Assembly (NCBI GenBank): GCA_024690505.1
Contig: JAILPA010000176.1
Location: 1 to 36,507 of the forward strand
Direction of reading: 5' to 3'
DNA from: Prevotella sp.
GTDB lineage: Bacteria > Bacteroidota > Bacteroidia > Bacteroidales > Bacteroidaceae
DNA length: 36,507 nucleotides
In this document: positions 23,078 through 31,504 of the stretch, piece after piece
Position numbering within the stretch: the first letter of the stretch is position 1
How the letters are laid out: every line of letters starts with the position of its first letter
Position numbers and translations under genes: made by a program
Notes under the pieces: model-generated
What the model saw: the letters and a program-made list of their open reading frames with translations, nothing else
Database searches by the model: none
What the model was told of the DNA's origin: nothing

Positions 23078-24619
23078 TCATTTTATGAGAGTTATCCTCA
23101 CTCCCAATGGGACGCTGAATCCGATGGGGTGCTCCGTATTCCAAGTCTTCACGCCGCTATCGCTTTTCCGCAGGTAATAGTTCAGTCCGGGCTCTATGAA
23201 GAAACCGACATGAGGTGTCAGGTTGTAGAGCAGTCCCACGCCCATGCCCGTTGACCACTGCAGCCCGGGGTGCAGGCGTTCTGTTGTGCGGTCAACTCTG
23301 ATGCCCTCCGCCAGCAGATAATGGCTGTCGAGGGTGGAACTTAGTGGCAAGTGCATGGAGGCGTTTGCCCTGACGTAGAGCTGCCAGCGATGCGATAGCT
23401 GCCAGTGGTATGAAGCGCTGATGGGGATATCCAGATAGTTCACTGTCTGCTGTTGCTGTAGTGATACCATGTTGTTGCCAGCATTGAATTCGCTGGAGAG
23501 CCGAGTGTAGCCCAGTCCCGTTCCTATCCGCCAATGGCTGTCTATGCGGTAGTTCACCGACAGGGAGACCGTGATGGGCAAGTGGTGAGAGGCCAAGGAG
23601 TCGTGTGCCGCCGTGTTGATGTCGGGGTTGGCATAAGGCAACTGCCCGTGGCTGCTGTTTCCCATGCCGCTATAAGCCAGTTGCACGTCCCATTGGGCAG
23701 TCCTCCCGCTATTTCGTGGCCCTGCCGGCCATTTGCTGGGTGACAGCTTGCTTGGCTCCTCGTCCGCCCACCTGTATGGCGTCACCTCGCGCTGTTCATC
23801 GTTGTGGGTGGCGTTGTCTGGTCGTTCGGGGGGCTCCACGTTGTTAGCTGCGCCATCTTTCCCCGTGTCGTCGTCGGGCTTAGCGGTCGCCACATCCCGT
23901 CTACGCCCCCCTCTGCCGTTGTCGGTCGCTTCCGCCGTCTCTTCCCTCGTGGCCGCAGCATCCGTACTACTTTCATGCCACTTGTCGGCAGAACTGACCG
24001 ATTTCCCATTCTCCGATGACGCCAGTGGGGGAGTGTCCTCATGATGATAGCGGCCCAACCAGTGGTAGATACCCAGCTGCAGGGCGATGGCCAGCAACAG
24101 CAGCACCATGGGCCGCAGCCAACGCCGTAGGAGCACCTTGGCATGATAGAGCTGCGACGATGAGCTGTGGGGTTCTATGTGAAGCAGTTCGGCTATCTCC
24201 TGATGGTTCATCCCCTCAATCACTGACAGTCTGAACACTTTGCGGTAGCCGTCGGGCAGCGCATCGACGGCGGCCAGTATTTCCGACAGGCAGGCGCCGT
24301 CGGTACCCTGTGGAGCACTCACCAAGCCGGCTTCTGTAAGCTCTACCTGATGCCGCTGTTTTTGCTGCCTCAGATAGAGCAGTGCCACACGTTGCATGAC
24401 CATTGTCATCCATGCCTCCACACGGGTGGTGTCCTTTAGAGTGCTAATCTTTGAGAGGATAATCAGGAAGGCGTCGTGTACCAGGTCGTCGGCTACCGTT
24501 TCGTCATTTACATAGCGCAGGCAGCTTTTCCTCAAAGGCTGATGCATGGCAGTATAAAGCAGGGCGAATGCCTCGCGGTCGCCCTGCTGGCAGCGTTCTG
24601 CTATTTGCTGCAATTGCAT
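23078..24619 (-). CDS. ECF sigma factor fused to a transmembrane helix and an outer-membrane beta-barrel-like domain
   Basis: 513 residues in one uninterrupted frame. Residues 1-90 are sigma region 2 (QQGDREAFALLYTAMHQPLR, VADDLVHDAFLIIL, RVEAWMTMVMQRVALLYLRQ). Residues 110-170 are region 4 (VDALPDGYRKVFRLSVIEGM, HQEIAELLHIEPHSSSSQLY). One hydrophobic helix (about 169-187, PMVLLLLAIALQLGIYHWLG) follows directly, with no anti-sigma domain between. Residues 190-305 are a charged, low-complexity linker. Residues 308-513 alternate like outer-membrane barrels (QWDVQLAYSGMG, ITVSLSVNYRIDSHWRIGTG, LDIPISASYHW, GMGVGLLYNLTPHVGFFIEP) and end GVRITLIK. There is no N-terminal signal peptide. It resembles separate ECF sigma and membrane-barrel genes merged into one. 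It lies 17 bases after the upstream secreted-protein gene. Confidence 0.85.
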   Translation of the reverse strand: MQLQQIAERCQQGDREAFALLYTAMHQPLRKSCLRYVNDETVADDLVHDAFLIILSKISTLKDTTRVEAWMTMVMQRVALLYLRQQKQRHQVELTEAGLVSAPQGTDGACLSEILAAVDALPDGYRKVFRLSVIEGMNHQEIAELLHIEPHSSSSQLYHAKVLLRRWLRPMVLLLLAIALQLGIYHWLGRYHHEDTPPLASSENGKSVSSADKWHESSTDAAATREETAEATDNGRGGRRRDVATAKPDDDTGKDGAANNVEPPERPDNATHNDEQREVTPYRWADEEPSKLSPSKWPAGPRNSGRTAQWDVQLAYSGMGNSSHGQLPYANPDINTAAHDSLASHHLPITVSLSVNYRIDSHWRIGTGLGYTRLSSEFNAGNNMVSLQQQQTVNYLDIPISASYHWQLSHRWQLYVRANASMHLPLSSTLDSHYLLAEGIRVDRTTERLHPGLQWSTGMGVGLLYNLTPHVGFFIEPGLNYYLRKSDSGVKTWNTEHPIGFSVPLGVRITLIK

Positions 24620-24636
24620 CGTGCCTTTCCGTTTGT

Positions 24637-26391
24637 TTATTTCACAATGAACTTGCGTCCATCGATGATGTAGATACCCTTAGACAAATGGCGGCTGTCC
24701 ATCTGGCATCCCGTAGTGCTGTACACAGTCTTGCTCTTCTCGCTTCCGCGGGTGGTTGGCTGCAGGCCGCTGATGGTGCTGTCGCCTGGTCTTCCCTTGC
24801 TCCCCCAGACGTAGTCGGAGATACCCAGTGAACCGAGAGCCGACCCACCTTCCGGCTCTACAGCTTTTGTAGCATAGAGGCAAGCATGGAAGGGCTCTAT
24901 CACGTCGTCGTCTCCCCGGCGGAAACTATAGTCATCGGGAGAATAGACATAATACTGGGGCGAAAGACGCCTGCTGACGGTGGTACCCATAAAGTCAAGG
25001 CCGTTACCGCGTACGATGGCCTCGCCCGTCATGGGAATCACCGTGTTCTCGCCTATGAACAGAAGGCTCGAGCCGACGTAGACGCCCAGGATGTAGGGCT
25101 TGTAGGCTTCCATCATTTGTATGGAACTGATAACTGAGATGTTCAGCGAGTCGCCTATGTTGCCATAATATTCCAGCACTTTCAGCATGTCGGGATGAAG
25201 CATGTCAGTCCCGCCGTTCACATCGTAGAGATTGATAGAACTGGGTGCGAAAGGCAGTACGATGGTCTCTGAGTAGCCTCGGCGACAGGCTTCGGCATCG
25301 GGGTTGTTGTAGGATGGCGTCATCAGGTAACTGACGAACCGTGCCCTGAAAGCCAATGGGCAATAGAAGTCGTTCCCCTCGGTCAATATGATTTTGGCAG
25401 CTTCCATTCCTCGCACAATGTTGTGGCTCTCGTCAAGTCCTTGAGGCACGTTGTCGGGGATGTCAAGATAGTAGAGGCAGTTGGGGTTGGCCTGCGATGC
25501 ATCGAGGCTGAAAACGGTGTTGATGGCGTTCTGGCCGCGCAAGTCCACGGCGACGGCTTCGGCCGGCACCAGCAACTGCCCGTCGCTAAGCAGCGGTAGC
25601 GGCAGCACTTGGCCGTCAGCAGTCCAATAAGTGTTGATACCTCTGCGGGTGGTAAAACAAAGCGAATCGATGGTCTCCAGTCCGTAAGGCATACCGTAGC
25701 CCACCTTCAGCTTGTAGTGAGCACCGTCGCGGAATACTGCATCGTGTGCGAAACTTGTCTGCACCCAGTTGTAATATGGCAACATACTGCAAAGATGTCG
25801 TTTGAACAGTATCTCACCGTTGTCGCTGTCCTCGAGCCAGAGCACAAAGCCGTCATCGTCGGCTGTGCCTCCGTAGGCACCATAATAGGGGGCATCGTAG
25901 TTCGACACACGCATCCAGCCTCGGATGCGGCTGCCGTAGAGCACCTTCTCGGTATCCGTCTCGCTCAGCATGTCGAGTGAAAAGACGGCGTTGAAATTTA
26001 GTTTCCGCAGGGGGCTGATGGCCACATTGCTGGAGCCTATCACCTGTTGACCATCGGCATCTGTAGCCAGGCGCAGCTCAAGGTCGCCCTCGGGTAGTGT
26101 GGGGTATAGGGTAAACCACAGGCTCTTGGAGGCTTTGATGCTTACCAGAGTGTCGAGGCTTGGCGTCAAACTGCCATCGCTCTTGTTGAGGGCCAGCATA
26201 TAGAGCCGCCCCTCGAAGTCGGTGTCCGACGTGTTTCTGATGCTGATTTCAACATGCTGCGACAACTGGGCTATGAAGTTCCCGTTGATTGAAATCGAGT
26301 CAACGCTGAGACCGCTGGGGCTGCTCGTAGCTGCTGTTGCCGTCATGGCGGACAACAGGCAGAGGAGTGAGAGTAATTGCTTTTTCATCAT
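24637..26391 (-). CDS. Large exported protein with T9SS-like C-terminus
   Basis: 584 residues. The signal peptide is MMKKQLLSLLCLLSAMTATA. Residues about 28-125 form an Ig/CARDB-like beta domain (VDSISINGNFIAQLSQHVEI, SLWFTLYPTLPEGDLELRLA). The middle is beta-rich without a recognised family. The C-terminus (KTVYSTTGCQMDSRHLSKGI, YIIDGRKFIVK) has the YSxxG and KGIYIxxGxK pattern of type A sorting domains. It is flanked by a C13 peptidase gene (66-base gap) and the sigma fusion (17-base gap), all on the same strand, so it is a candidate ligand, substrate or adaptor of that system. This role is inferred. A second ATG lies at 26388. Confidence 0.72.
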   Translation of the reverse strand: MMKKQLLSLLCLLSAMTATAATSSPSGLSVDSISINGNFIAQLSQHVEISIRNTSDTDFEGRLYMLALNKSDGSLTPSLDTLVSIKASKSLWFTLYPTLPEGDLELRLATDADGQQVIGSSNVAISPLRKLNFNAVFSLDMLSETDTEKVLYGSRIRGWMRVSNYDAPYYGAYGGTADDDGFVLWLEDSDNGEILFKRHLCSMLPYYNWVQTSFAHDAVFRDGAHYKLKVGYGMPYGLETIDSLCFTTRRGINTYWTADGQVLPLPLLSDGQLLVPAEAVAVDLRGQNAINTVFSLDASQANPNCLYYLDIPDNVPQGLDESHNIVRGMEAAKIILTEGNDFYCPLAFRARFVSYLMTPSYNNPDAEACRRGYSETIVLPFAPSSINLYDVNGGTDMLHPDMLKVLEYYGNIGDSLNISVISSIQMMEAYKPYILGVYVGSSLLFIGENTVIPMTGEAIVRGNGLDFMGTTVSRRLSPQYYVYSPDDYSFRRGDDDVIEPFHACLYATKAVEPEGGSALGSLGISDYVWGSKGRPGDSTISGLQPTTRGSEKSKTVYSTTGCQMDSRHLSKGIYIIDGRKFIVK

Positions 26392-26436
26392 GTGTGAGTT
26401 TATGGGTTCAACTTACCTTTATGATGCTATGTGAGA

Positions 26437-26451
26437 CCGAAAGACTGCATG
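26437..26451 (-). promoter_or_regulatory. Shared 15-bp upstream element, copy 1
   Basis: CCGAAAGACTGCATG (minus strand CATGCAGTCTTTCGG) lies 45 bases before the 584-residue gene and just after the C13 peptidase stop. It is identical to 27410-27424. Confidence 0.45.
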
Positions 26452-26457
26452 GCGTCA

Positions 26458-27387
26458 TCATTTTTTTCTTATCATGCGTCCTTGCAGGTCGTAGATGAAG
26501 GGGACATCATAGGTAGGGGTAGGGGCTCGGGGGGGGCTGATGCTGTTTCGCATACCCGTGAACGACCACTGGGTGGCGATGTCAGCAGGCAGTGCGTCGA
26601 GGCTGGGCGTCTCGGGACGGCAGTCGTGGCGAAGTGCATAGTCGTAAGCCTCCTGCATGTTGACGCATCCGTCGCCGTCGGCATCCGCGATGACAGCCTG
26701 TCCCGTCTCGTCGTGCTGGGCAATGGCGCATATCCAGTGATATACGAACTCGTCGTAGGGGCGTTCTTTGCAAGCCCACGACATCTGACCGGCGGCACAG
26801 GCGGTAGTGATGATGCGCCCCTCGCCCTGCAATGACTCGGTGAAAGCCCCTGAGTGGCACTGTCCCATGAGGATGTTCATCGTGGCGGGGTGGCATTGGC
26901 CGACCATTGCGGCAAGCTCTCTGGGTCCGAGCGCTTCGTTGCCCCACAGCCACAGATGTACGTTGCCCTGCTGGTCGCATTCACCGTGGTCGGTTATAAA
27001 TAGAAAGAGGTGGTCGTTGGCGCCCAGCCTGGTGGCGAGTTGTCGGAATGTGTCGTCAATGTTCTGCCGTGTGGCAGCCAGCGCGAGGTCGGCTTCTCCG
27101 TCGCCGTCAAGGTCGGTGGGCGATGATGCAAGCCCCGTGGCTCCATCAGTAAGCTGGTCGTCTGCAGGATTGTTGCCGTCGGCCATTAATAGAGTGATGT
27201 GTTCTTTGGGAATGCCATACGTCTGTCGCAGGGTGCGGTAGAGGAAGGCGCAGTCGTTCCAATAGCGTTCGTGGTTAAACAGTTTGCTGCGTCCTCCGCT
27301 TATGATGACGGCAAATGTATGGTCTGCGTAAAGAGCTGTGGCGCAGGCAAGAAAAGATAATAATAGTAGATGTCGTATCGCTTTCAC
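26458..27387 (-). CDS. Secreted C13 (legumain-like) cysteine peptidase
   Basis: 309 residues from a GTG at 27387, which gives a clean signal peptide (MKAIRHLLLLSFLACATALY). The caspase/legumain fold has FAVIISGG, FLFITDHGECD (catalytic His134) and NILMGQCHSGAF (nucleophile Cys177). Two acidic loops fit Ca binding: DLDGDGEAD (92-100), and DADGDGCVNMQE (235-246) with all EF-hand positions including the final Glu. The end YDVPFIYDLQGRMIRKK is like a shortened sorting tail. ATGs at 27423 and 27444 would extend the protein but bury the signal peptide and the shared motif. It heads the unit with the exported protein and sigma fusion. Confidence 0.8.
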   Translation of the reverse strand: MKAIRHLLLLSFLACATALYADHTFAVIISGGRSKLFNHERYWNDCAFLYRTLRQTYGIPKEHITLLMADGNNPADDQLTDGATGLASSPTDLDGDGEADLALAATRQNIDDTFRQLATRLGANDHLFLFITDHGECDQQGNVHLWLWGNEALGPRELAAMVGQCHPATMNILMGQCHSGAFTESLQGEGRIITTACAAGQMSWACKERPYDEFVYHWICAIAQHDETGQAVIADADGDGCVNMQEAYDYALRHDCRPETPSLDALPADIATQWSFTGMRNSISPPRAPTPTYDVPFIYDLQGRMIRKK

Positions 27388-27409
27388 AATGTAAAGATAA
27401 CTTAAACGC

Positions 27410-27424
27410 CCGAAAGACTGCATG
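27410..27424 (-). promoter_or_regulatory. Shared 15-bp upstream element, copy 2
   Basis: The sequence is identical to 26437-26451 and lies 22 bases upstream of the GTG start of the C13 peptidase. Its inner 9 bases, AGACTGCAT (27415-27423), are also repeated inverted as ATGCAGTCT at 27478-27486, across the divergent gap to the glycosyltransferase gene. Confidence 0.45.
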
Positions 27425-27522
27425 AGTGTGCTGCTTTTTATCACAAATTAACACATGGGGTTAATGATTGTTGGCCGATGCAGTCTCTTGTCACCTCTGG
27501 GTATCATTATAGCAAAATATTG

Positions 27523-28572
27523 ATGTTAGACATGATACACACAGAACAACAAGCACCCGCAGGAACCGACGTCGCCGTATTGCTGATTTTCTTTACTCGC
27601 ACGCACACACTCCAACGCACGTTTGACGTAATAAGGAAAGCACGCCCCACCAAGCTCCTCCTTTACCAGGATGGGCCACGCAACGCAGAAGAGGCGAAGC
27701 AGGCAGAGGCTGCCCGGCAGATTGTGGCCGATGACGCCATCGACTGGCCCGCAGACGTGAGGCGTAGCTACCATTCAGAGAATGCCGGTCCGTGGGCTTC
27801 AAACTACCATGCCCAGCGGTGGGCGTTCTCCTTATACGACAAGTGCGTTGTCTTGGAGGACGACAGCATACCGTCATTCTCGTTCATCCCTTTCTGCAAG
27901 GAACTGCTCGACCGTTATGAGAATGATTTGCGGATAGGCATGATAGCCGGCTTCAACCACGAGGAGCGAACGGAGTCGCCCTACGACTACATCTTTACCA
28001 CCATGATGCCCGTCTGGGGGTGGGCATCATGGCGGCGAGTGGTGGGGCAGTGGGATGGCGACTACTCCATAGTGGATGATGAAAAGGGTATGCGGCAACT
28101 TGAGACCTTGGTAAACAGCCGGAAGAACGGATGGAAGGAAATGGTGAAGAAGATGCGCAAGCACAAACAGGGAGGACAGCCTATTTACGAGACAGTGTTT
28201 TGGTCATATCTGATGCTTAACTCATGCCTGACCATTGTTCCCACAAAGAACATGATACATAACGATGCCGTCTCAGCAGGGTCGGCCCATTATCAGACCC
28301 CGCTCAAGACCCTTCCGCGCAGGATGCAGCAGCTGCTCACCATGCCCAGTTATGAGGTCGTTTTCCCTCTTCGTCATCCCAAGCTCATCATGGAGGATGC
28401 TGCATATAAAGAGCGGGTATTCCGCATCATGGCGTGGGAACATCCGATGATCAAACTGGGGCGCAGCTTTGAGGAACTCTGTAGGAATCTCTTCTATGGT
28501 AACTTCAGCAATATCTTATCGTCTATGGCACATCGAGTTAAGAAACTGACGGGCCGCTACGATTACCGGTAA
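27523..28572 (+). CDS. Glycosyltransferase-like protein (HlpA/GNT-I type)
   Basis: About 349 residues. VAVLLIFFTRTHTLQRTFDV and KLLLYQDGPRN form the nucleotide-sugar fold start of a GT-A enzyme. CVVLEDDSIPS supplies the metal-binding DxD-like EDD motif. WGWASWRRVVGQWD and ETVFWSYLMLNSCLTIVPTK follow the pattern of hemolytic protein HlpA-like glycosyltransferases. It probably adds a sugar to a surface glycan. The frame is open from 27478. The ATG at 27523 has an A-rich upstream stretch and is preferred, and 27532 is also possible. It is divergent from the C13 peptidase. Confidence 0.75.
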   Translation: MLDMIHTEQQAPAGTDVAVLLIFFTRTHTLQRTFDVIRKARPTKLLLYQDGPRNAEEAKQAEAARQIVADDAIDWPADVRRSYHSENAGPWASNYHAQRWAFSLYDKCVVLEDDSIPSFSFIPFCKELLDRYENDLRIGMIAGFNHEERTESPYDYIFTTMMPVWGWASWRRVVGQWDGDYSIVDDEKGMRQLETLVNSRKNGWKEMVKKMRKHKQGGQPIYETVFWSYLMLNSCLTIVPTKNMIHNDAVSAGSAHYQTPLKTLPRRMQQLLTMPSYEVVFPLRHPKLIMEDAAYKERVFRIMAWEHPMIKLGRSFEELCRNLFYGNFSNILSSMAHRVKKLTGRYDYR

Positions 28573-28665
28573 TGTCAAAGAAAGGGCGTCCCGCTCCCCA
28601 CGCTGACGTATGCCAGTGTGTGCTGGGCATGATGTGCATTTATTAAAAGGATAGTAAATAAAAAA
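28573..28665. other. Short intergenic spacer before element copy 4
   Basis: CCCCACGCTGACGTATGCCA and AT-rich sequence follow. No promoter, ORF or strong stem is recognised. Confidence 0.3.
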
Positions 28666-29001
28666 TATTGTTGTCCGCTAAACATTGCAACAGCTTGACA
28701 GGATGGTCGGAATGTCAGGAAAATTCAAATTCGCAAAAACTGCCGCATTGTAAGGGTTTTAGAAAAGCACCGCTTTGAAGGTGGGAAAGGACAGCTTTGA
28801 GGGTCAAAAAGCGGTACTTTTCCACCCTCAAAGCTATCCTTTCCTTTTTGAAGAAATATCGATGTAAAGAAAAGTTATCACCCGATTCGGTCTTGCAAGG
28901 CATATTATCCGGCCAGCCCCACATCGTCACAACAGATGAGAGCCCCCTGATGAAGGATGAAATTTGAGCAGCGGAAACCGTTTTAGCGTAAAGCAACATA
29001 A
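28666..29001 (+). mobile_element. MITE-like element copy 4
   Basis: Left end TATTGTTGTCCGCTAAAC (28666-28683). The right end GTTTTAGCGTAAAGCAACAT is a degraded inverse of it. All internal blocks are present (CATTGCAACAGCTTGA, ATGTCAGGAAAATTCAAAT, ATCGATGTAAAGAAAA, CACAACAGATGAG, CCCTGATGAAGGATGAAAT). The core stem uses different arms from copies 1 and 5: GGAAAGGACAGCTTTGAGGG pairs with CCCTCAAAGCTATCCTTTCC. It ends about 40 bases before the relA -7 box. Confidence 0.78.
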
Positions 29002-29041
29002 AAAAATGCGAAGGGAAGGGAGGTTTTTAGTGGAAAATGAT

Positions 29042-29049
29042 TACTTTTG
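29042..29049 (+). promoter_or_regulatory. Probable -7 element of relA
   Basis: TACTTTTG fits TAnnTTTG. The position 20 bases further upstream is G-rich and does not read TTTG, so only the -7 half is supported. Confidence 0.4.
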
Positions 29050-29061
29050 TAGGCGAAAAGA

Positions 29062-31494
29062 ATGGAGTGCGTGGCCGAACACGCAAAAAAACTAGAATTC
29101 AACGACAATAGTGATATGACAGAACCTTTGGTGTTTACATATAACGAACGGCAGCAGGCCCTCGATCTCTACGGGGAGTTGAGAGAAAGGTTGGGAGCCA
29201 CCCTCGACCCATCCGGAACCTGCCCTGAGCCTGCCGAAGAGACCTGCCCTGAGCCTGCCGAAGAGACCTGCCCTGAGCCTCTCGAAAAGACCTGCCCTGA
29301 GCCTGCCGAAGGTGGAGATGAGCGCCCCCCCGCCCAGTCTTCTCCCCTCTATCAGACGGTTCGAGAGAGGCTTTTGATGGCCATCAGCGAGAGACGGCTC
29401 TGCCGCGACATCTTCGGTCTGAACCCTGTGCTCACCAGCCTGCAGACGGCATTGCTGGCGGTGGAGGAGATAGGGCTGCGCCGCGATGCGGTGCTGGCCA
29501 TACTGCTACGTCCCCTTGTTGAGGCGGAATGCCTGACGGTGGACGAGGCGCGGACGCAGTATGGCGATGCCGTGGGGAGTATCCTCCACGGTCTGCAGCG
29601 CATTGGCGACCTCTACCGGAAGAACAGCGCTGCGGGAGTGGCTGCGCAGAGTGAGAACTTCAGAAACCTGCTGCTGTCGTTCGCTGAGGACATGCGCGTC
29701 ATCCTGATAATGATTGCCGACCGCGTGAACCTAATGCGACAGATACGCGATGTTATGGCACGCGGAGATGCGCCCGCCGAGGGCAAGCGCATCAGCGAGG
29801 AGGCGGCCTACCTCTATGCGCCGCTGGCCCACAAGCTGGGACTATACAAACTGAAGAGCGAGCTGGAGGACTTGTCGCTGAAGTATCTGGAGCACGATGC
29901 CTACTACATGATACGCGAGAAGCTGAACGCCACGAAGCAGGCTCGCGATGCCTACATAGAGCGCTTCATTGCCCCCATAGAGCAGAAGCTGCGGGAGGAG
30001 GGGATGAAGTGCCATATAAAGGGGCGCACGAAGAGCATACACTCCATCTGGCAGAAGATGAAGAAGCAGCACTGTGGTTTCGAGGGCGTCTACGACCTGT
30101 TCGCCATACGCATCATCATCGACTGTCCGCTCGAGAAGGAGAAGCAGCAGTGTTGGAATGCTTTCGCCATCATCACGAACATGTACACGTCGAACCCCAA
30201 ACGTATGCGCGACTGGCTGACGGTGAGGAAGTCGAACGGCTATGAGAGTCTGCACATCACCGTGCAGGGGCCCGAGAAGAAATGGGTGGAGGTGCAGATA
30301 CGCACGGAACGCATGGACGAGGTGGCGGAGCGCGGCGTGGCTGCCCACTGGCGCTACAAGGGGGTGAAGGCCGATGCCGGCGGCATGGACGAGTGGCTGG
30401 CGGGCATACGCCAGATGCTGGAGAACACCGACGACGGTATGGAGGCGATGGACCAGTTCAAGATGGAACTACAGGACGAGGAGGTGTATGTCTTCACACC
30501 CAAGGGCGACCTGATGCGCTTCCCCCGTGGCGCCACCGTGCTCGACATGGCCTACCACATACACTCGAAGGTGGGGTCGGCCTGCACTGGGGCGCGTATC
30601 AACAACAGGGTGGTGACCTTCCGGCAAGAACTTCACTCGGGCGACCAGGTGGAGATTCTCACCTCGACCACGCAGCGCCCTAAGCAGGAGTGGCTGAACA
30701 TAGTGAAGACAAGCCGCGCGAAGGCGAAGATAAGGCTGGCACTGAAGGAGACACAGCAAAAGGAGGCGCTGCTGGTGAAGGAGATGCTGGAGCGGAAATT
30801 CAAAAACAGGAAGATAGAGCAGGACGAGTCGACGATGATGCGCACAATGAAGAAGCTGGGCTACAAGGAGGCCAGCGACTTCTACCGCGACCTCATCTCC
30901 GAGACCCTCGACGTGGCTACCGTCATCGACAAGTATCTCGAGGTGCAGCAGGGCGACAAGGTGGTGACGGGCGACAACGTGGGGCGCTCGGCCGAGGAGT
31001 TCGTGCTGGAGAACTCTCACTTCTCACCCCTCACCTCTCACCCCTCAGACGATGTGCTCGTCATCGACCAGAACCTCAAGGGCATCGACTACCAGCTGGC
31101 ACGCTGCTGCAACCCCATCTACGGCGACAGCGTCTTCGGGTTCGTCACCAGGGGCGGCGGCATCAAGATTCACAGGGCCGACTGCCCCAATGCCCACGAC
31201 CTGCGCAGCCGGTTCGGATACCGCATCGTGAGGGCCGTGTGGAGCGGCAAGGGCACGGGGCAGTACGAGATAACGCTGCGCGTCATTGGCAACGACAACC
31301 TGGGCATCGTCAACAATCTCACGTCGATCATATCGAAGGACGAGAAGCTGGTGCTGCGCAGCATTAACATCGATGCCAACGACGGACTGTTCCGTGGAAA
31401 CCTTGTCGTAGTGATGACCGACAACACACGCCTCGAGGCGCTCATCAAGAAGCTGCGCACCGTGAAGGGGGTGAAGCAGGTGGAGCGTATATAA
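29062..31494 (+). CDS. relA: RelA-type (p)ppGpp synthetase with degenerate hydrolase domain
   Basis: 810 residues in RSH order. The pseudo-HD region (95-240) lacks the metal ligands: where family hydrolases have LLHDxxED it reads LLRPLVEAE (148-156), and ADRVNLMRQ replaces ADRxHNMR. The synthetase domain has KGRTKSIHSIWQKM (320-333), YDLFAIRIIID (344-354), SNGYESLH (391-398) and catalytic VEVQIRT (409-415). TGS is VYVFTPKGDLMRFPRGATVL (475-494). The zinc-finger region is RCCNPIYGDSVFGFVTRGGG, followed by ACT (YEITLRVIGNDNLGIVNNLT). Residues 53-85 are encoded by a tandem DNA repeat (TCPEPAEE units), an insertion unusual for this family. Start could also be ATG 29116 (MTEPLVFTYNERQQ). Confidence 0.93.
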   Translation: MECVAEHAKKLEFNDNSDMTEPLVFTYNERQQALDLYGELRERLGATLDPSGTCPEPAEETCPEPAEETCPEPLEKTCPEPAEGGDERPPAQSSPLYQTVRERLLMAISERRLCRDIFGLNPVLTSLQTALLAVEEIGLRRDAVLAILLRPLVEAECLTVDEARTQYGDAVGSILHGLQRIGDLYRKNSAAGVAAQSENFRNLLLSFAEDMRVILIMIADRVNLMRQIRDVMARGDAPAEGKRISEEAAYLYAPLAHKLGLYKLKSELEDLSLKYLEHDAYYMIREKLNATKQARDAYIERFIAPIEQKLREEGMKCHIKGRTKSIHSIWQKMKKQHCGFEGVYDLFAIRIIIDCPLEKEKQQCWNAFAIITNMYTSNPKRMRDWLTVRKSNGYESLHITVQGPEKKWVEVQIRTERMDEVAERGVAAHWRYKGVKADAGGMDEWLAGIRQMLENTDDGMEAMDQFKMELQDEEVYVFTPKGDLMRFPRGATVLDMAYHIHSKVGSACTGARINNRVVTFRQELHSGDQVEILTSTTQRPKQEWLNIVKTSRAKAKIRLALKETQQKEALLVKEMLERKFKNRKIEQDESTMMRTMKKLGYKEASDFYRDLISETLDVATVIDKYLEVQQGDKVVTGDNVGRSAEEFVLENSHFSPLTSHPSDDVLVIDQNLKGIDYQLARCCNPIYGDSVFGFVTRGGGIKIHRADCPNAHDLRSRFGYRIVRAVWSGKGTGQYEITLRVIGNDNLGIVNNLTSIISKDEKLVLRSINIDANDGLFRGNLVVVMTDNTRLEALIKKLRTVKGVKQVERI
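29218..29312 (+). repeat. 24-bp tandem repeat inside relA (about 4 units)
   Basis: Units begin at 29218, 29242, 29266 and 29290, with core CCTGAGCCTGCCGAAG. The unit length is a multiple of three, so the array stays in frame and codes TCPEPAEE repeats. The same unit, in the opposite orientation, forms the arrays at 32582-32656 and 32825-32926. Confidence 0.9.
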
Positions 31495-31504
31495 CGAGGA
31501 ACGG

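Noticed and set aside
29218..29312. CRISPR-like array
   Set aside because: Units are directly adjacent with no spacers and lie inside relA; no cas gene is present.
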